From positions 1 to 64,000 of the forward strand of contig JAABRM010000014.1 of the NCBI GenBank assembly GCA_011390955.1: a stretch of 64,000 nucleotides of DNA, read 5' to 3'. Every line of letters starts with the position of its first letter. Position 1 is the first letter of the stretch. The translations under genes were made by a program, and so were the position numbers. The notes below the pieces were generated by a model. The model worked only from the letters and a program-made list of their open reading frames with translations, made no database searches and was not told the DNA's origin. Positions 14,685-23,133 of this stretch are shown here, piece after piece. The stretch comes from Oscillatoriales cyanobacterium (GTDB taxonomy: Bacteria; Cyanobacteriota; Cyanobacteriia; Cyanobacteriales; Laspinemataceae).

Positions 14685-15899
14685 TCATAATTTTTTTAGA
14701 GCATTTCCAGCAGCTTGTTTTTCCGCCTCTTTTTTGGTAGAACCTGTCCCTTGGGCGCAAACTTTACCATTGATGGAAACCTGCACTGTAAATGTTTTGT
14801 CGTGCGGTGGGCCGTCTTCTTTAATGACTCGATATTGAGGTAAGATCGCGCCTTGGTTTTTCTGCACCCATTGTTGCAATTGATTTTTCGGATCGATCGC
14901 AATTTGCGGTGTATCGGTTTGATAGTCATCAATTTGAGGCGAAACAGCAATAATTTCCTCTATGACCGAATCAAACAGCGATCGCACAAAATCTCGGACG
15001 TCATTCATTTGTGAATCCAGAAAATAAGCGCCAATTATCGCTTCAAAGGTATTACTCAATACGGATGAATTATCTTTTGCCCCATCAGCGATCGCGCCTT
15101 TTCCTAACCGCATCCATTTACCGAGTTCTAATTGCTCGGCAAATTTTGCCAACTGCTTATCTTCTACCAAAGCAGACCGCAACCGAGTCAAATCACCTTC
15201 ATCTTTTTCTTCCTTATACTTCTCATAAAGATATTCGCCACTAAGAAAATTCAGTACCGCATCACCCAGAAACTCCAACAACTCATTATCTTGACTAACT
15301 TGTTTAGGATTTTCATAAAGATAGGAACGATGAGTTAAAGCATCTTGCAGCAAAGACGCATCCTGAAACGGGAGTTTTTCTAGTAATTCAGCCAAATTTT
15401 CTCGAATTCGCTCTTCTGCCGCTTTAGTTTGCCGATTTTTCTGGCGATTTTGCTCTTGAACAAGAATACGCAAGACTTCTTGCTTATGCTTTTCTACTTT
15501 TTTAATAATCTCTTCGTCAGCCTTTACTGCTTTCAGCAGTCGCACCATGCCATTAATAGCACTATAAGTATCGTCTGCGGAAAATTCATCTCCGTGTGCC
15601 CAATAATTGCGGGTTTCAATCAGTTCTTCAACAATTCTTTTTTCTGGGTTATCAAGACGTTTTTGGGATAGATCATCCCATTTCTTAGAGATAACCGTCA
15701 ATAGCGCACCAGTATCTTTACTAAGCCGCTCTTTTATATCCTTCTTTTTCGTACTTTTATAATCTGGTAATTCTTTTTTGGCCTGAGTTTCCCAATCATC
15801 GGGATAAGCTTGTTGCATTTGCTGTTCAACATAGGGATACAATCCCTGATTTAGCAATTCTAAACCTTTACTAATTCTGTCTCTATTACTCATCATCAT
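14685..15899 (-). CDS. Swt1-type HEPN domain fused to RNase III and dsRBD
   Basis: A 404-residue fusion. Residues 3-130 match the Swt1-type HEPN domain as I know it: NRDRISKGLELLNQGLYPYV, a long helix pair, and the RNase motif R-x4-H at Arg97-His102 (RNYWAH), followed by FSADDTYSAINGMVRLLKAV. A charged helix (about 131-170) links to an RNase III domain (178-315) with Glu206, Glu209 and Asp213 (NELLEFLGDAV) and Glu286. The residue matching the usual second-site Asp is Asn283 (SNTFEAIIG). A dsRNA-binding domain fills 333-404. The fusion pairs single-strand-type RNase chemistry with a dsRNA cleaver. ATGs at 15899, 15896 and 15893 are all possible starts. It shares an upstream element with the NYN gene. 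Confidence 0.82.
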   Translation of the reverse strand: MMMSNRDRISKGLELLNQGLYPYVEQQMQQAYPDDWETQAKKELPDYKSTKKKDIKERLSKDTGALLTVISKKWDDLSQKRLDNPEKRIVEELIETRNYWAHGDEFSADDTYSAINGMVRLLKAVKADEEIIKKVEKHKQEVLRILVQEQNRQKNRQTKAAEERIRENLAELLEKLPFQDASLLQDALTHRSYLYENPKQVSQDNELLEFLGDAVLNFLSGEYLYEKYKEEKDEGDLTRLRSALVEDKQLAKFAEQLELGKWMRLGKGAIADGAKDNSSVLSNTFEAIIGAYFLDSQMNDVRDFVRSLFDSVIEEIIAVSPQIDDYQTDTPQIAIDPKNQLQQWVQKNQGAILPQYRVIKEDGPPHDKTFTVQVSINGKVCAQGTGSTKKEAEKQAAGNALKKL

Positions 15900-15943
15900 T
15901 TGTTTGATTACTCCATATTGTTCATCATTATTTTTTTTCGATT

Positions 15944-15976
15944 GTAGGTTGGGTTTCGTTCCTCAACCCAACCTAC
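15944..15976. repeat. Perfect GTAGGTTGGGTT hairpin
   Basis: GTAGGTTGGGTT (15944-15955) pairs perfectly with AACCCAACCTAC (15965-15976). It lies between the HEPN-RNase III start and copy B of the shared element. Confidence 0.85.
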
Positions 15977-16069
15977 GAATAACTACTAAAAGATTAAGTT
16001 TGCTGGGCATTACCCACCTACTCTCCAAAGTTTCTAAATCTTGGTTATGCGTAAGTTTTATACCAGCAA

Positions 16070-16179
16070 TCACCTCCGGGCAGCAAAGGGCAAAAACCGG
16101 GCTGCCTAAAGATAAAACAGATAGATAAATTTTCAGGCGATCGCTGAATATTGATCGCCTGAAAATAAACCACAGGTGA
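16070..16179 (-). promoter_or_regulatory. Shared foldable element, copy B (upstream of HEPN-RNase III)
   Basis: 110 bp bounded by TCACCT (16070-16075) and AGGTGA (16174-16179). The inner stem CAGGCGATC/GATCGCCTG is a perfect 9 bp; a second stem is GGCAG/CTGCC. It aligns with copy A along its full length with scattered substitutions. It lies 171 bp upstream of the HEPN-RNase III start, and 140 bp upstream of recJ on the other strand. Confidence 0.7.
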
Positions 16180-16318
16180 ATGAGTGACAATTCCCGAAAA
16201 TTAGCAACTGAGTTTTCGATCTTTTCTGACCAGATCGGCGAAAACCGGACTAAAACCCAGTTTGTAAAGTTTTGTAACCTGATAAAATTGAAGAAACTGC
16301 TAAAAAACCTGGTTTCTG

Positions 16319-18766
16319 ATGAGCGATCTGTCCCCCCAACAAAATTTGGAGACTGAATGGGTTCTCCAACCCCAAATTGAGCCCCCAACTTGGTTTCTGG
16401 AACAAGTGCAAGCATATATCCCCGGATCTTCGGGGCGTTATGCAGCCCAACTGCTTTGGCAGCGGGGCATCCAAGATGGGGCAACTCTGGCCCAATTTGT
16501 CGATTCCCAAAACTTTAAGCCTTCCAGTCCTGCTGAATTTGGCTGGGAAATGCAGTGGGCTGTGGAAAGAATTCTCCATGCTGCCAGTAGTGGGGAAAAA
16601 GTGGCAATTTGGGGAGATTTTGATGCGGATGGCATTACTTCCACCTGCGTGTTGTGGGATGGGCTGGGAGAATTTTTCCCCCAGAATACTCAACTTATTT
16701 ACTATGTTCCCAATCGTTTCACCGAATCCCACGGGTTAAATGTTGCGGGAATCGATCGCCTAGCTAAAGAAGGGATTAGTTTAATTGTGACTTGCGATAC
16801 GGGCAGCACTAACTTAGCAGAAATTAACCATGCTAATGAGTTAGGAATTGATGTAATTATTACGGATCATCATACTTTGCTGGACGATCGCCCCCCAGTA
16901 GTGGCAATTATTAACCCCCGTTATTTGCCCCCAGACCATTCTATGTTTCATCTGTCCGGGGTAGCGGTGGCGTATAAACTCATTGAAGCCCTCTATTTAA
17001 CCGCGCCAAATATTCCCCAAGCACCTTTAGAAGAGTTATTAGATTTAGTGGCAATTGGTTTAATTGCGGATTTGGTGGAATTAAAAGGAGATTGCCGCTA
17101 TTTAGCCCAAATTGGTCTGAAACATTTAGAGAAAGAATTTAAGAAACCACCGTCACAATGGCGGCGTCCCGGAGTGGGTAGATTATTAGAATTATGCCAG
17201 AAAACCGGCGATCGCCCCACAGATATTTCCTTTGGTATTGGGCCGCGAATTAATGCGGTGAGTCGCATTCATGGAGATGCGGCTTTTTGTGTGGAATTAC
17301 TCACCAGCCGCGATCGCAACCTTTGTCAAAAACTCGCCAGCGAAGCGGAATTAGCCAATGCCCGTCGTCAAGAACTGCAAAAAAATGTCCTCGCCCAAGC
17401 CAAAAGTAAACTAGAAAAAATTGACATTTCTACTACTAAAGTCATCGTCTTAGAAGACCCCCAATGGTCCGTGGGTGTCCTGGGTTTAGTCGCTGGACAA
17501 ATTGCCCAAGAATACGGCTGTCCCACAATTTTATTAACCACCGATCAAACCCAAGAAAACCAGGAAAGTATGGGCGCAGTTTTAGCCCGTGGTTCTGCCC
17601 GTTCCGTACATCAAATTGACCTGTATCAATTAGTCAAAAACCAAGCCCATTTATTAGACCGATTTGGCGGCCATCCTTTTGCCGCTGGGTTGAGTTTGCC
17701 CGCCGAAAATATTCCCCTATTTACCGAAGCGATTAACCGGGAATTGCGGCAACAAATTGAAGGCAATAACCGCCTAGGACGGCCAATAGTCCAAGCAGAT
17801 ATTATTTGTCAAGTGGCAGATTTAGGGATAAGTTTATTCCGAGAATTAAAGTTACTCGAACCTTGCGGTATGGGCAACCCTTCGCCGAAAATCCTGATGC
17901 AAAACTGTTGGTTTGAAAAAGTCTGGAATCAAAGAATTAAAGATAATAAAGGGCGAAAAATTAGCTATATTAAGACATATTTTAACATCAAAGATGACTC
18001 CAGCGATCTGGATTTTCCGGGGATTTGGTGGGGACATTACAAAGAAGATATTCCTCAGAATGCAGAGAATCCATCTCAGGGGCGTTGTGATGCGATCGCG
18101 GAATTAGACTATAACCCCGACAAGAAAAAGTGCGAACTGCGTTTAATTGCGGTTAAACCAGTAGTTGAATCTGGGCAAAGTTCGGTGGTAAATTTAGGAA
18201 ATCCAGGGTTAAAAATTTTAGATTATCGGAATTACTCTGATGGGGAATTGCCTATAGATGAGTCTTTTAATTCGGCAATTATTATCCGTAATTGTCCTAC
18301 GAGTTGGGAAGATTTAGACCAACAGTTAACCCAACAGTTAAAGTTAGCCAAAAGTCAAGAAACTCCGGGAAATTTGCCCGTGGTGGTCTTGGCTTATGGG
18401 GGCGATAATATTCCCCAACCCCAAGAAATATGTCAAGAATTAATCGCAATTGCTGACCATCTCAGCCAGACCGGGGCAAGCATTTCTCGTCAGCAACTTT
18501 GCCTGGAATTAAGTATCAGCGATCGCGCCTTAGAGATAGGCTTAAGCACCTTAGCATCTCTGGGTTTTCAGGTTATTTCTAACCGGGAAGCATCTGAACT
18601 AGAAACCGGGATAACTTTTCGGCGGATTGCCGATAAAAAAGCCACAATAACCGCGAATTATTTTCCGATGGATTATTTGATCGCGGCTTTGCAAGAAGAA
18701 CAATTTTATCGGCAATATTTTTGTCAAGTTCCCGTTTCCATTATTTCGGCGATCGCGCAGATTTAA
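16319..18766 (+). CDS. recJ: Single-stranded-DNA exonuclease RecJ
   Basis: An 815-residue RecJ, a 5'-3' ssDNA exonuclease used in recombination and mismatch repair. DHH-family motifs: WGDFDADG (Asp100, Asp102, Asp104), VTCDTG (Asp160) and TDHHTL (Asp183-His184-His185). The DHHA1 motif FGGHPFAAG follows, then an OB-fold region near LLEPCGMGNP. It is about 240 residues longer than E. coli RecJ; the C-terminal extension, as in other cyanobacterial RecJs, includes a small helical domain (ISRQQLCLELSISDRALEIGL). It is divergent from the HEPN-RNase III gene across a 419-bp spacer. Confidence 0.93.
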   Translation: MSDLSPQQNLETEWVLQPQIEPPTWFLEQVQAYIPGSSGRYAAQLLWQRGIQDGATLAQFVDSQNFKPSSPAEFGWEMQWAVERILHAASSGEKVAIWGDFDADGITSTCVLWDGLGEFFPQNTQLIYYVPNRFTESHGLNVAGIDRLAKEGISLIVTCDTGSTNLAEINHANELGIDVIITDHHTLLDDRPPVVAIINPRYLPPDHSMFHLSGVAVAYKLIEALYLTAPNIPQAPLEELLDLVAIGLIADLVELKGDCRYLAQIGLKHLEKEFKKPPSQWRRPGVGRLLELCQKTGDRPTDISFGIGPRINAVSRIHGDAAFCVELLTSRDRNLCQKLASEAELANARRQELQKNVLAQAKSKLEKIDISTTKVIVLEDPQWSVGVLGLVAGQIAQEYGCPTILLTTDQTQENQESMGAVLARGSARSVHQIDLYQLVKNQAHLLDRFGGHPFAAGLSLPAENIPLFTEAINRELRQQIEGNNRLGRPIVQADIICQVADLGISLFRELKLLEPCGMGNPSPKILMQNCWFEKVWNQRIKDNKGRKISYIKTYFNIKDDSSDLDFPGIWWGHYKEDIPQNAENPSQGRCDAIAELDYNPDKKKCELRLIAVKPVVESGQSSVVNLGNPGLKILDYRNYSDGELPIDESFNSAIIIRNCPTSWEDLDQQLTQQLKLAKSQETPGNLPVVVLAYGGDNIPQPQEICQELIAIADHLSQTGASISRQQLCLELSISDRALEIGLSTLASLGFQVISNREASELETGITFRRIADKKATITANYFPMDYLIAALQEEQFYRQYFCQVPVSIISAIAQI

Positions 18767-18769
18767 TCA

Positions 18770-18868
18770 ACAAACAACAACCAACAACCAACAACCAACA
18801 ACCAACAATCAACAATCAACAAAGAACAATCAACAAAGAACAATCAACAAAGAACAATCAACAAATAT
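18770..18868. repeat. Heptanucleotide array (CCAACAA, TCAACAA, AGAACAA units)
   Basis: Period-7 units change along the array from AACAACC to AATCAAC to AAGAACAATC. The array fills the space between the recJ and queD stop codons of convergent genes. Confidence 0.85.
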
Positions 18869-18879
18869 CTAAAATGAAT

Positions 18880-19269
18880 TTAATCATCCTCATATTCTAC
18901 CCAAGAATTCGGGGTTTCAGAAACCGCTACTTTTAACTCGACTCCTGCGGGGACTCTCCGCTTAGTTTCCTCATAAATATACTTAGCAATCATCTCCGCC
19001 GTAGTATCATAATCGGGGGGCATCACGTCATTCAAAACGCAGTGATCTAATCCCCCTTTAGTGACATCTTTTTTCCCCCAACGTAGGGTTTTAAAATCCG
19101 CCACCATCACTTCATGGGGGCAATATTCTGAAGAGTGGAGTTTCTGGGATGACGCTTCAATGCGTACCTTATAACTATGGCCGTGCATTCGCCCACAGGG
19201 GCCATCATAATCCCGAATAAAATGGGCGCTGTCGAATGTGTACTCCGTCACTAATTTCCATTTAGGCAT
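18880..19269 (-). CDS. queD: 6-carboxytetrahydropterin synthase QueD
   Basis: A 129-residue member of the 6-pyruvoyl-tetrahydropterin synthase/QueD family. QueD converts dihydroneopterin triphosphate to 6-carboxytetrahydropterin, the first committed step to 7-deazaguanine (queuosine). Zinc ligands are His16 (DSAHF) and His29/His31 (GRMHGHSY); the catalytic Cys25 lies in GPCGRMHGH. The later LDHCVLNDV supplies the catalytic Asp-His pair, and the Glu in VSETPNSWVEY binds the pterin. No other queuosine genes are in the window, and a pterin role is a possible alternative. Confidence 0.87.
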   Translation of the reverse strand: MPKWKLVTEYTFDSAHFIRDYDGPCGRMHGHSYKVRIEASSQKLHSSEYCPHEVMVADFKTLRWGKKDVTKGGLDHCVLNDVMPPDYDTTAEMIAKYIYEETKRRVPAGVELKVAVSETPNSWVEYEDD

Positions 19270-19359
19270 GATTAATTTCCTCCCGCATTAATTAAGATAG
19301 CAAATCCCAATGGAAGAGCCCCTAACATTCTGATGGTGGGCAATGCCCACCCTACTAAC

Positions 19360-22300
19360 TCAGTGATGAGCTTTCTCTGGCGGTGTCAAGAGTAAGTATA
19401 AAGCCGGTGTGACAAATAAGCCAATACAAGTAGATGAGGTTAAACCAAAGACGATCGCCATACAAAGAGGAAACCAAATTGGGTCACTAAAGGCCATAGG
19501 CAAAACCCCCACAATGGTGGTAATGGTGGTGCTGAGAATGGGACGGAGGCGATCGCTTGCACCTCTGGCTGCCGCTTGCCGAACATTCATCCCCTCTTTG
19601 AGATAAGTATTCATCGTATCCACCATCACAATGGAATTATTCACCACAATTCCCGTCAGAGAAATAATCCCAATCACTGAGGGAAAAGAAATGGGCATCC
19701 ATAGTAAATAATATCCGCCAAAAGTGCCAATTAACCCAAAGGGAATAGCCAGCATAATAATAAATGGCTGAGTAAAAGAACCAAACTGAATCACTAAGAC
19801 CGCAAACACCAAAAATAAGGCTACAACCGCCATTTGTTTAGCCGAGGCAAAAGTTTCCTGGGTGGTTTCTGCTTCTCCACCAAAGTTGTAGTCATAACCA
19901 ATTGGCCATTGACGTTTCATTTCTTGTAATTTTGGTTCTAAATCCGCCAAAATTTCTCCGACGGTGCGGCCCTTGGGTTTGGCCAATATCGTCACCGTGC
20001 GTTGGGCATTTTTATGGGTAATCGATAACGGCGACATCCCTGGAATTTGTTCTAAGATTTGATTCGCCGCAATTGGGCCATTGGGAGTAATCAAACGAAT
20101 CATCGCCAGTTCATCCTGGCGGGTTGGGCCACCAACGCTACCGCCCCGGGAAGGCCATGCGGTACTCAGGTGAATTTCCAAATCTTCTTGACCGCCACCA
20201 ATGGGAAAATCCGCGATATCGTTGTCGGTCATCAGATAACGTCCTTGCATGGCCAAGTCATTGGCGGCAATGCCATAAAAATCCATCGCTTCCCGTTTGG
20301 GCTGAAATTTGATATCCGGTCGCAAGGAACCCAGGTCGTCCCGCACGTCTACCGCCCCAGGAATTTCCCGCAGGGCGATTTGTACCTCTCCCGATATCCG
20401 CCGCAGTTCGTCCATGTCTGTGCCATTAATTTCCACGGCGATCGGATCGCCTCCTTCCCCTCGCTTAGGAATATTCACCACCAAAGCAGCACCGGGATAG
20501 TTCCGCATGGCGGCATTCAACTCAGCCCGTAACTCAGAGGCATATTCAAAAGAATTCTTTTCCCGTTCTTCTTGGGGCAGGAATGAGGCGGAAAAACCTA
20601 CCAGATAGTTGCCATCACTGGGTTTCATGCCACTTTCGACCACTAGGTTGCTGCGTTGACCGACTAATTTGACCACGTTTTCAAAATAATCTTTACCCCG
20701 CAGAATTTCTCCCAGGTCGTCGGCGACTTTTTGGGAAGTTTCTAGGGTGGTGGTGGGAGGCAGTTCCACGTTTACGCTTAAGGCGGTGTCGTCTCCGTCC
20801 GGAAACAGGGTTCCCGGTACGCTGCGAACGAGAATCAAGGTACAGACAAATAGACCGATCGCACCCAATACCCACAAGCGGGCAAGGGTTTTGTTGGGGA
20901 TCACGATCCGTTGCAGCCAGATCGCAAATTTGGCGGAAACAAATTGGCTGAGGCGATCGACCCAACTGGTTTTATCTTCTCCTTTGTTGCCTCTACCCTT
21001 CCGATCCAATAAATATCGGGATAAGGGAATATCTACCAACAGGGCAATAATATAACTCATGGATAAACAGATAATCGCCGTAATTGGCAAAATGCGGATA
21101 AATTTACCCATGATGCCGCCGATCGCCATTAAGGGCACCATTGCCAAGATAGTGGTTAATTGCCCGGACAGCGCGGGGATGGCAAAAGTTCTGACAGTTT
21201 TCAGGGCGGCTTGGTTAAAGGTCAACTTTTCCGTAAATAACGCCTCGTGCATTCCTTCCATCATCAGGATGAACACATCAACGAGTAATCCCAAGGACAG
21301 AATCATGCCAATTTGCACCATTTTGTTCAGGGTGTTGCCCAGTAACCAGACGATCGCCAGGGTAGCCAAAAAGGTTAAAGGAATCGATAAACCGGCAATA
21401 ATTGCTTCACGCCAAGTTAAGGCTACTAATAAGACTAAAAATACCCCTAAAACTCCTTGCCAACCATTACTAAATAAGCGATTTAAATCTCTGAGGATAA
21501 TATCTTTATCGGTGGCAATGACTCGGTATTCCATACTGTGTGGCCAGAGGCTGGGGTTTTGTTGCATCTGGGCGATCGCCTCTAAGCAATTATCCACCAC
21601 CTTAACAGTGTCCGACCCCGGCACCTTGACCACATCAATATTAATTGCCGGTTGATATTCTGCCCCGGCAAAACTAATAAAAGCCCGATTTTTTTCTCTT
21701 TCCAAGTCCCGTCGGACTTCGGCAATTTCCCCCAAGTAAACCACCCGATCTTCTGACTCGCATTTATCGCTGCCACAAATCCGAGTTACGGGTAAATTGC
21801 GTAAATCTTCTAAGGTACGAAAGCGGCCATATAGACGGATTTGCGACCCAATTTCATCACTTTCTACCCGATCCCAAGGCATATCAATATTGCCTCTTTG
21901 GATCGCTTGGGCGACGGTGGTGGGAGAAATGCCCAAAGCGGTCAGCTTGTTGGGGATCATTTGCACGTGAATGACTTCTTCCCGTTCGCCCCCTAGGTTG
22001 ACTTCCCGGACATTGGGGACTTTTTCTAATAAATCTTGGATTTTCTCGGCGGCGCGACTGAGTACCGCTATATCGATGTCACCATATAAACCAATGGTGA
22101 GAATGGGGGCATCTTGTACCGAGACTTGGGTGACTTTGGGCTCTTCCGCTTCTGTGCTTAATTCCGGTTTGGCTTCGTCCACTTCCGCGCGAACTTGGGC
22201 GATCGATTCGCTGACCGGGGCATTGGCTTGGAATTCTACTTTAATTAATGACACCCCATCAAAAGAAGCGCTAGTAACTTCTTTGAGTCCTCTGAGGGAT

Positions 22301-22545
22301 TTGAGTTCGGTTTCGATTTTGTCGGTGACTTGGTTCTCAATGGTTTCTGGGTCAGCCCCAGGCCATATCGTTTGAATAGTGGCGATCGCAATATTAATAT
22401 CTGGGTCGCCTTCTTTAACCATTGAAGAAACCCCGATCAGTCCCCCAATCACAAATAAAAAGCATAACAATAGGCCAAATACCGTATTTAGAAAGAAAAA
22501 TTTGGCCACAGGAGAAGGAGGAGGAGAGGGAGGAGTTTTAGTCAT
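19360..22545 (-). CDS. RND-family efflux permease
   Basis: A 1061-residue inner-membrane RND transporter of the AcrB/HAE type, close to the usual ~1040. It has one N-terminal helix (FFFLNTVFGLLLCFLFVIGG), a large periplasmic porter domain, a block of helices with LLVDVFILMMEGMHEAL (a motif-A-like region corresponding to the proton-relay helix), a second periplasmic half, and a final helix bundle (VIGIISLTGIVVNNSIVMVD). I start at 22545 because the extra 20 codons to 22605 translate a spacer repeat. It works with the adaptor encoded upstream (23134-25059). No TolC-like outer-membrane gene is in the window. The substrate is unknown. Confidence 0.9.
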   Translation of the reverse strand: MTKTPPSPPPSPVAKFFFLNTVFGLLLCFLFVIGGLIGVSSMVKEGDPDINIAIATIQTIWPGADPETIENQVTDKIETELKSLRGLKEVTSASFDGVSLIKVEFQANAPVSESIAQVRAEVDEAKPELSTEAEEPKVTQVSVQDAPILTIGLYGDIDIAVLSRAAEKIQDLLEKVPNVREVNLGGEREEVIHVQMIPNKLTALGISPTTVAQAIQRGNIDMPWDRVESDEIGSQIRLYGRFRTLEDLRNLPVTRICGSDKCESEDRVVYLGEIAEVRRDLEREKNRAFISFAGAEYQPAINIDVVKVPGSDTVKVVDNCLEAIAQMQQNPSLWPHSMEYRVIATDKDIILRDLNRLFSNGWQGVLGVFLVLLVALTWREAIIAGLSIPLTFLATLAIVWLLGNTLNKMVQIGMILSLGLLVDVFILMMEGMHEALFTEKLTFNQAALKTVRTFAIPALSGQLTTILAMVPLMAIGGIMGKFIRILPITAIICLSMSYIIALLVDIPLSRYLLDRKGRGNKGEDKTSWVDRLSQFVSAKFAIWLQRIVIPNKTLARLWVLGAIGLFVCTLILVRSVPGTLFPDGDDTALSVNVELPPTTTLETSQKVADDLGEILRGKDYFENVVKLVGQRSNLVVESGMKPSDGNYLVGFSASFLPQEEREKNSFEYASELRAELNAAMRNYPGAALVVNIPKRGEGGDPIAVEINGTDMDELRRISGEVQIALREIPGAVDVRDDLGSLRPDIKFQPKREAMDFYGIAANDLAMQGRYLMTDNDIADFPIGGGQEDLEIHLSTAWPSRGGSVGGPTRQDELAMIRLITPNGPIAANQILEQIPGMSPLSITHKNAQRTVTILAKPKGRTVGEILADLEPKLQEMKRQWPIGYDYNFGGEAETTQETFASAKQMAVVALFLVFAVLVIQFGSFTQPFIIMLAIPFGLIGTFGGYYLLWMPISFPSVIGIISLTGIVVNNSIVMVDTMNTYLKEGMNVRQAAARGASDRLRPILSTTITTIVGVLPMAFSDPIWFPLCMAIVFGLTSSTCIGLFVTPALYLLLTPPEKAHH

Positions 22546-22556
22546 AGCAGTGTCCC

Positions 22557-23044
22557 ATTGTAGGGGCGAAGCATTCGCGCCCAAATTTATCGGTAAAATC
22601 GTCAATTTTTATCCGCGAATGCTTCGCCCATATTTTTTCAGATTGTCTATTGTAGGGGCAAAGCATATAGCCTTCGGCATGGCTTCGCTTACCGCGCCCA
22701 AATTTATCTGTAAAATCGTCAATTTTTATCCGCGAATGCTTCGCCCATATTTTTTCAGATTGTCTATTGTAGGGGCAAAGCATTCGCGCCCAAATTTCTC
22801 GGTAAAATCGTCAATTTTTATCCGCGAATGCTTTGCCCAAATATTTGCCGATTGATTCCGAAATTTTATTTATGGGTTACAGGGCGAAGCATTCGGGTAA
22901 ATAAATTGTCGGAGATCACCGGATATTTTTAGCCCGAATGCTTCGCCCCTACGAGGTACAATTCTGGGTTACAGGGCGAAGCATTCGGGTAAATAAATTG
23001 TCGGTTTTTCCCGGATATTTTTAGCCCGAATGCTTCGCCCCTAC
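22557..23044. repeat. Repeated GCGAAGCATTC hairpin units inside the efflux operon
   Basis: Three tandem units carry GTAGGGGC(G/A)AAGCATTCGCGCCC, then ATCGTCAATTTTTATCCGCGAATGCTTCGCCCA, plus two units with CATTCGGGTAAATAAATTGTCGG and CCCGAATGCTTCGCCCC. One unit carries an insert resembling the AAGCATATAGCCTTCGGCATGG variant. Together with the heptamer array they make up the 588-bp gap between the permease and adaptor genes. Confidence 0.8.
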
Positions 23045-23045
23045 C

Positions 23046-23133
23046 CAAACAACAAACAACAAAGAACAAACAACCAACAACCAACAAACAACAAAGAACA
23101 AACAACCAACAACCAACAACCAACAACAACCAA
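23046..23133. repeat. Heptanucleotide array (AACAAAC, AACCAAC units)
   Basis: Units CAAACAA, AAGAACAAA and CCAACAA run up to the stop codon of the adaptor gene at 23134. Confidence 0.8.

Noticed and set aside
22546-22605. 20-residue N-terminal extension of the RND permease
   Set aside because: It translates part of the GCGAAGCATTC repeat; ATG 22545 begins the family-like N-terminus.
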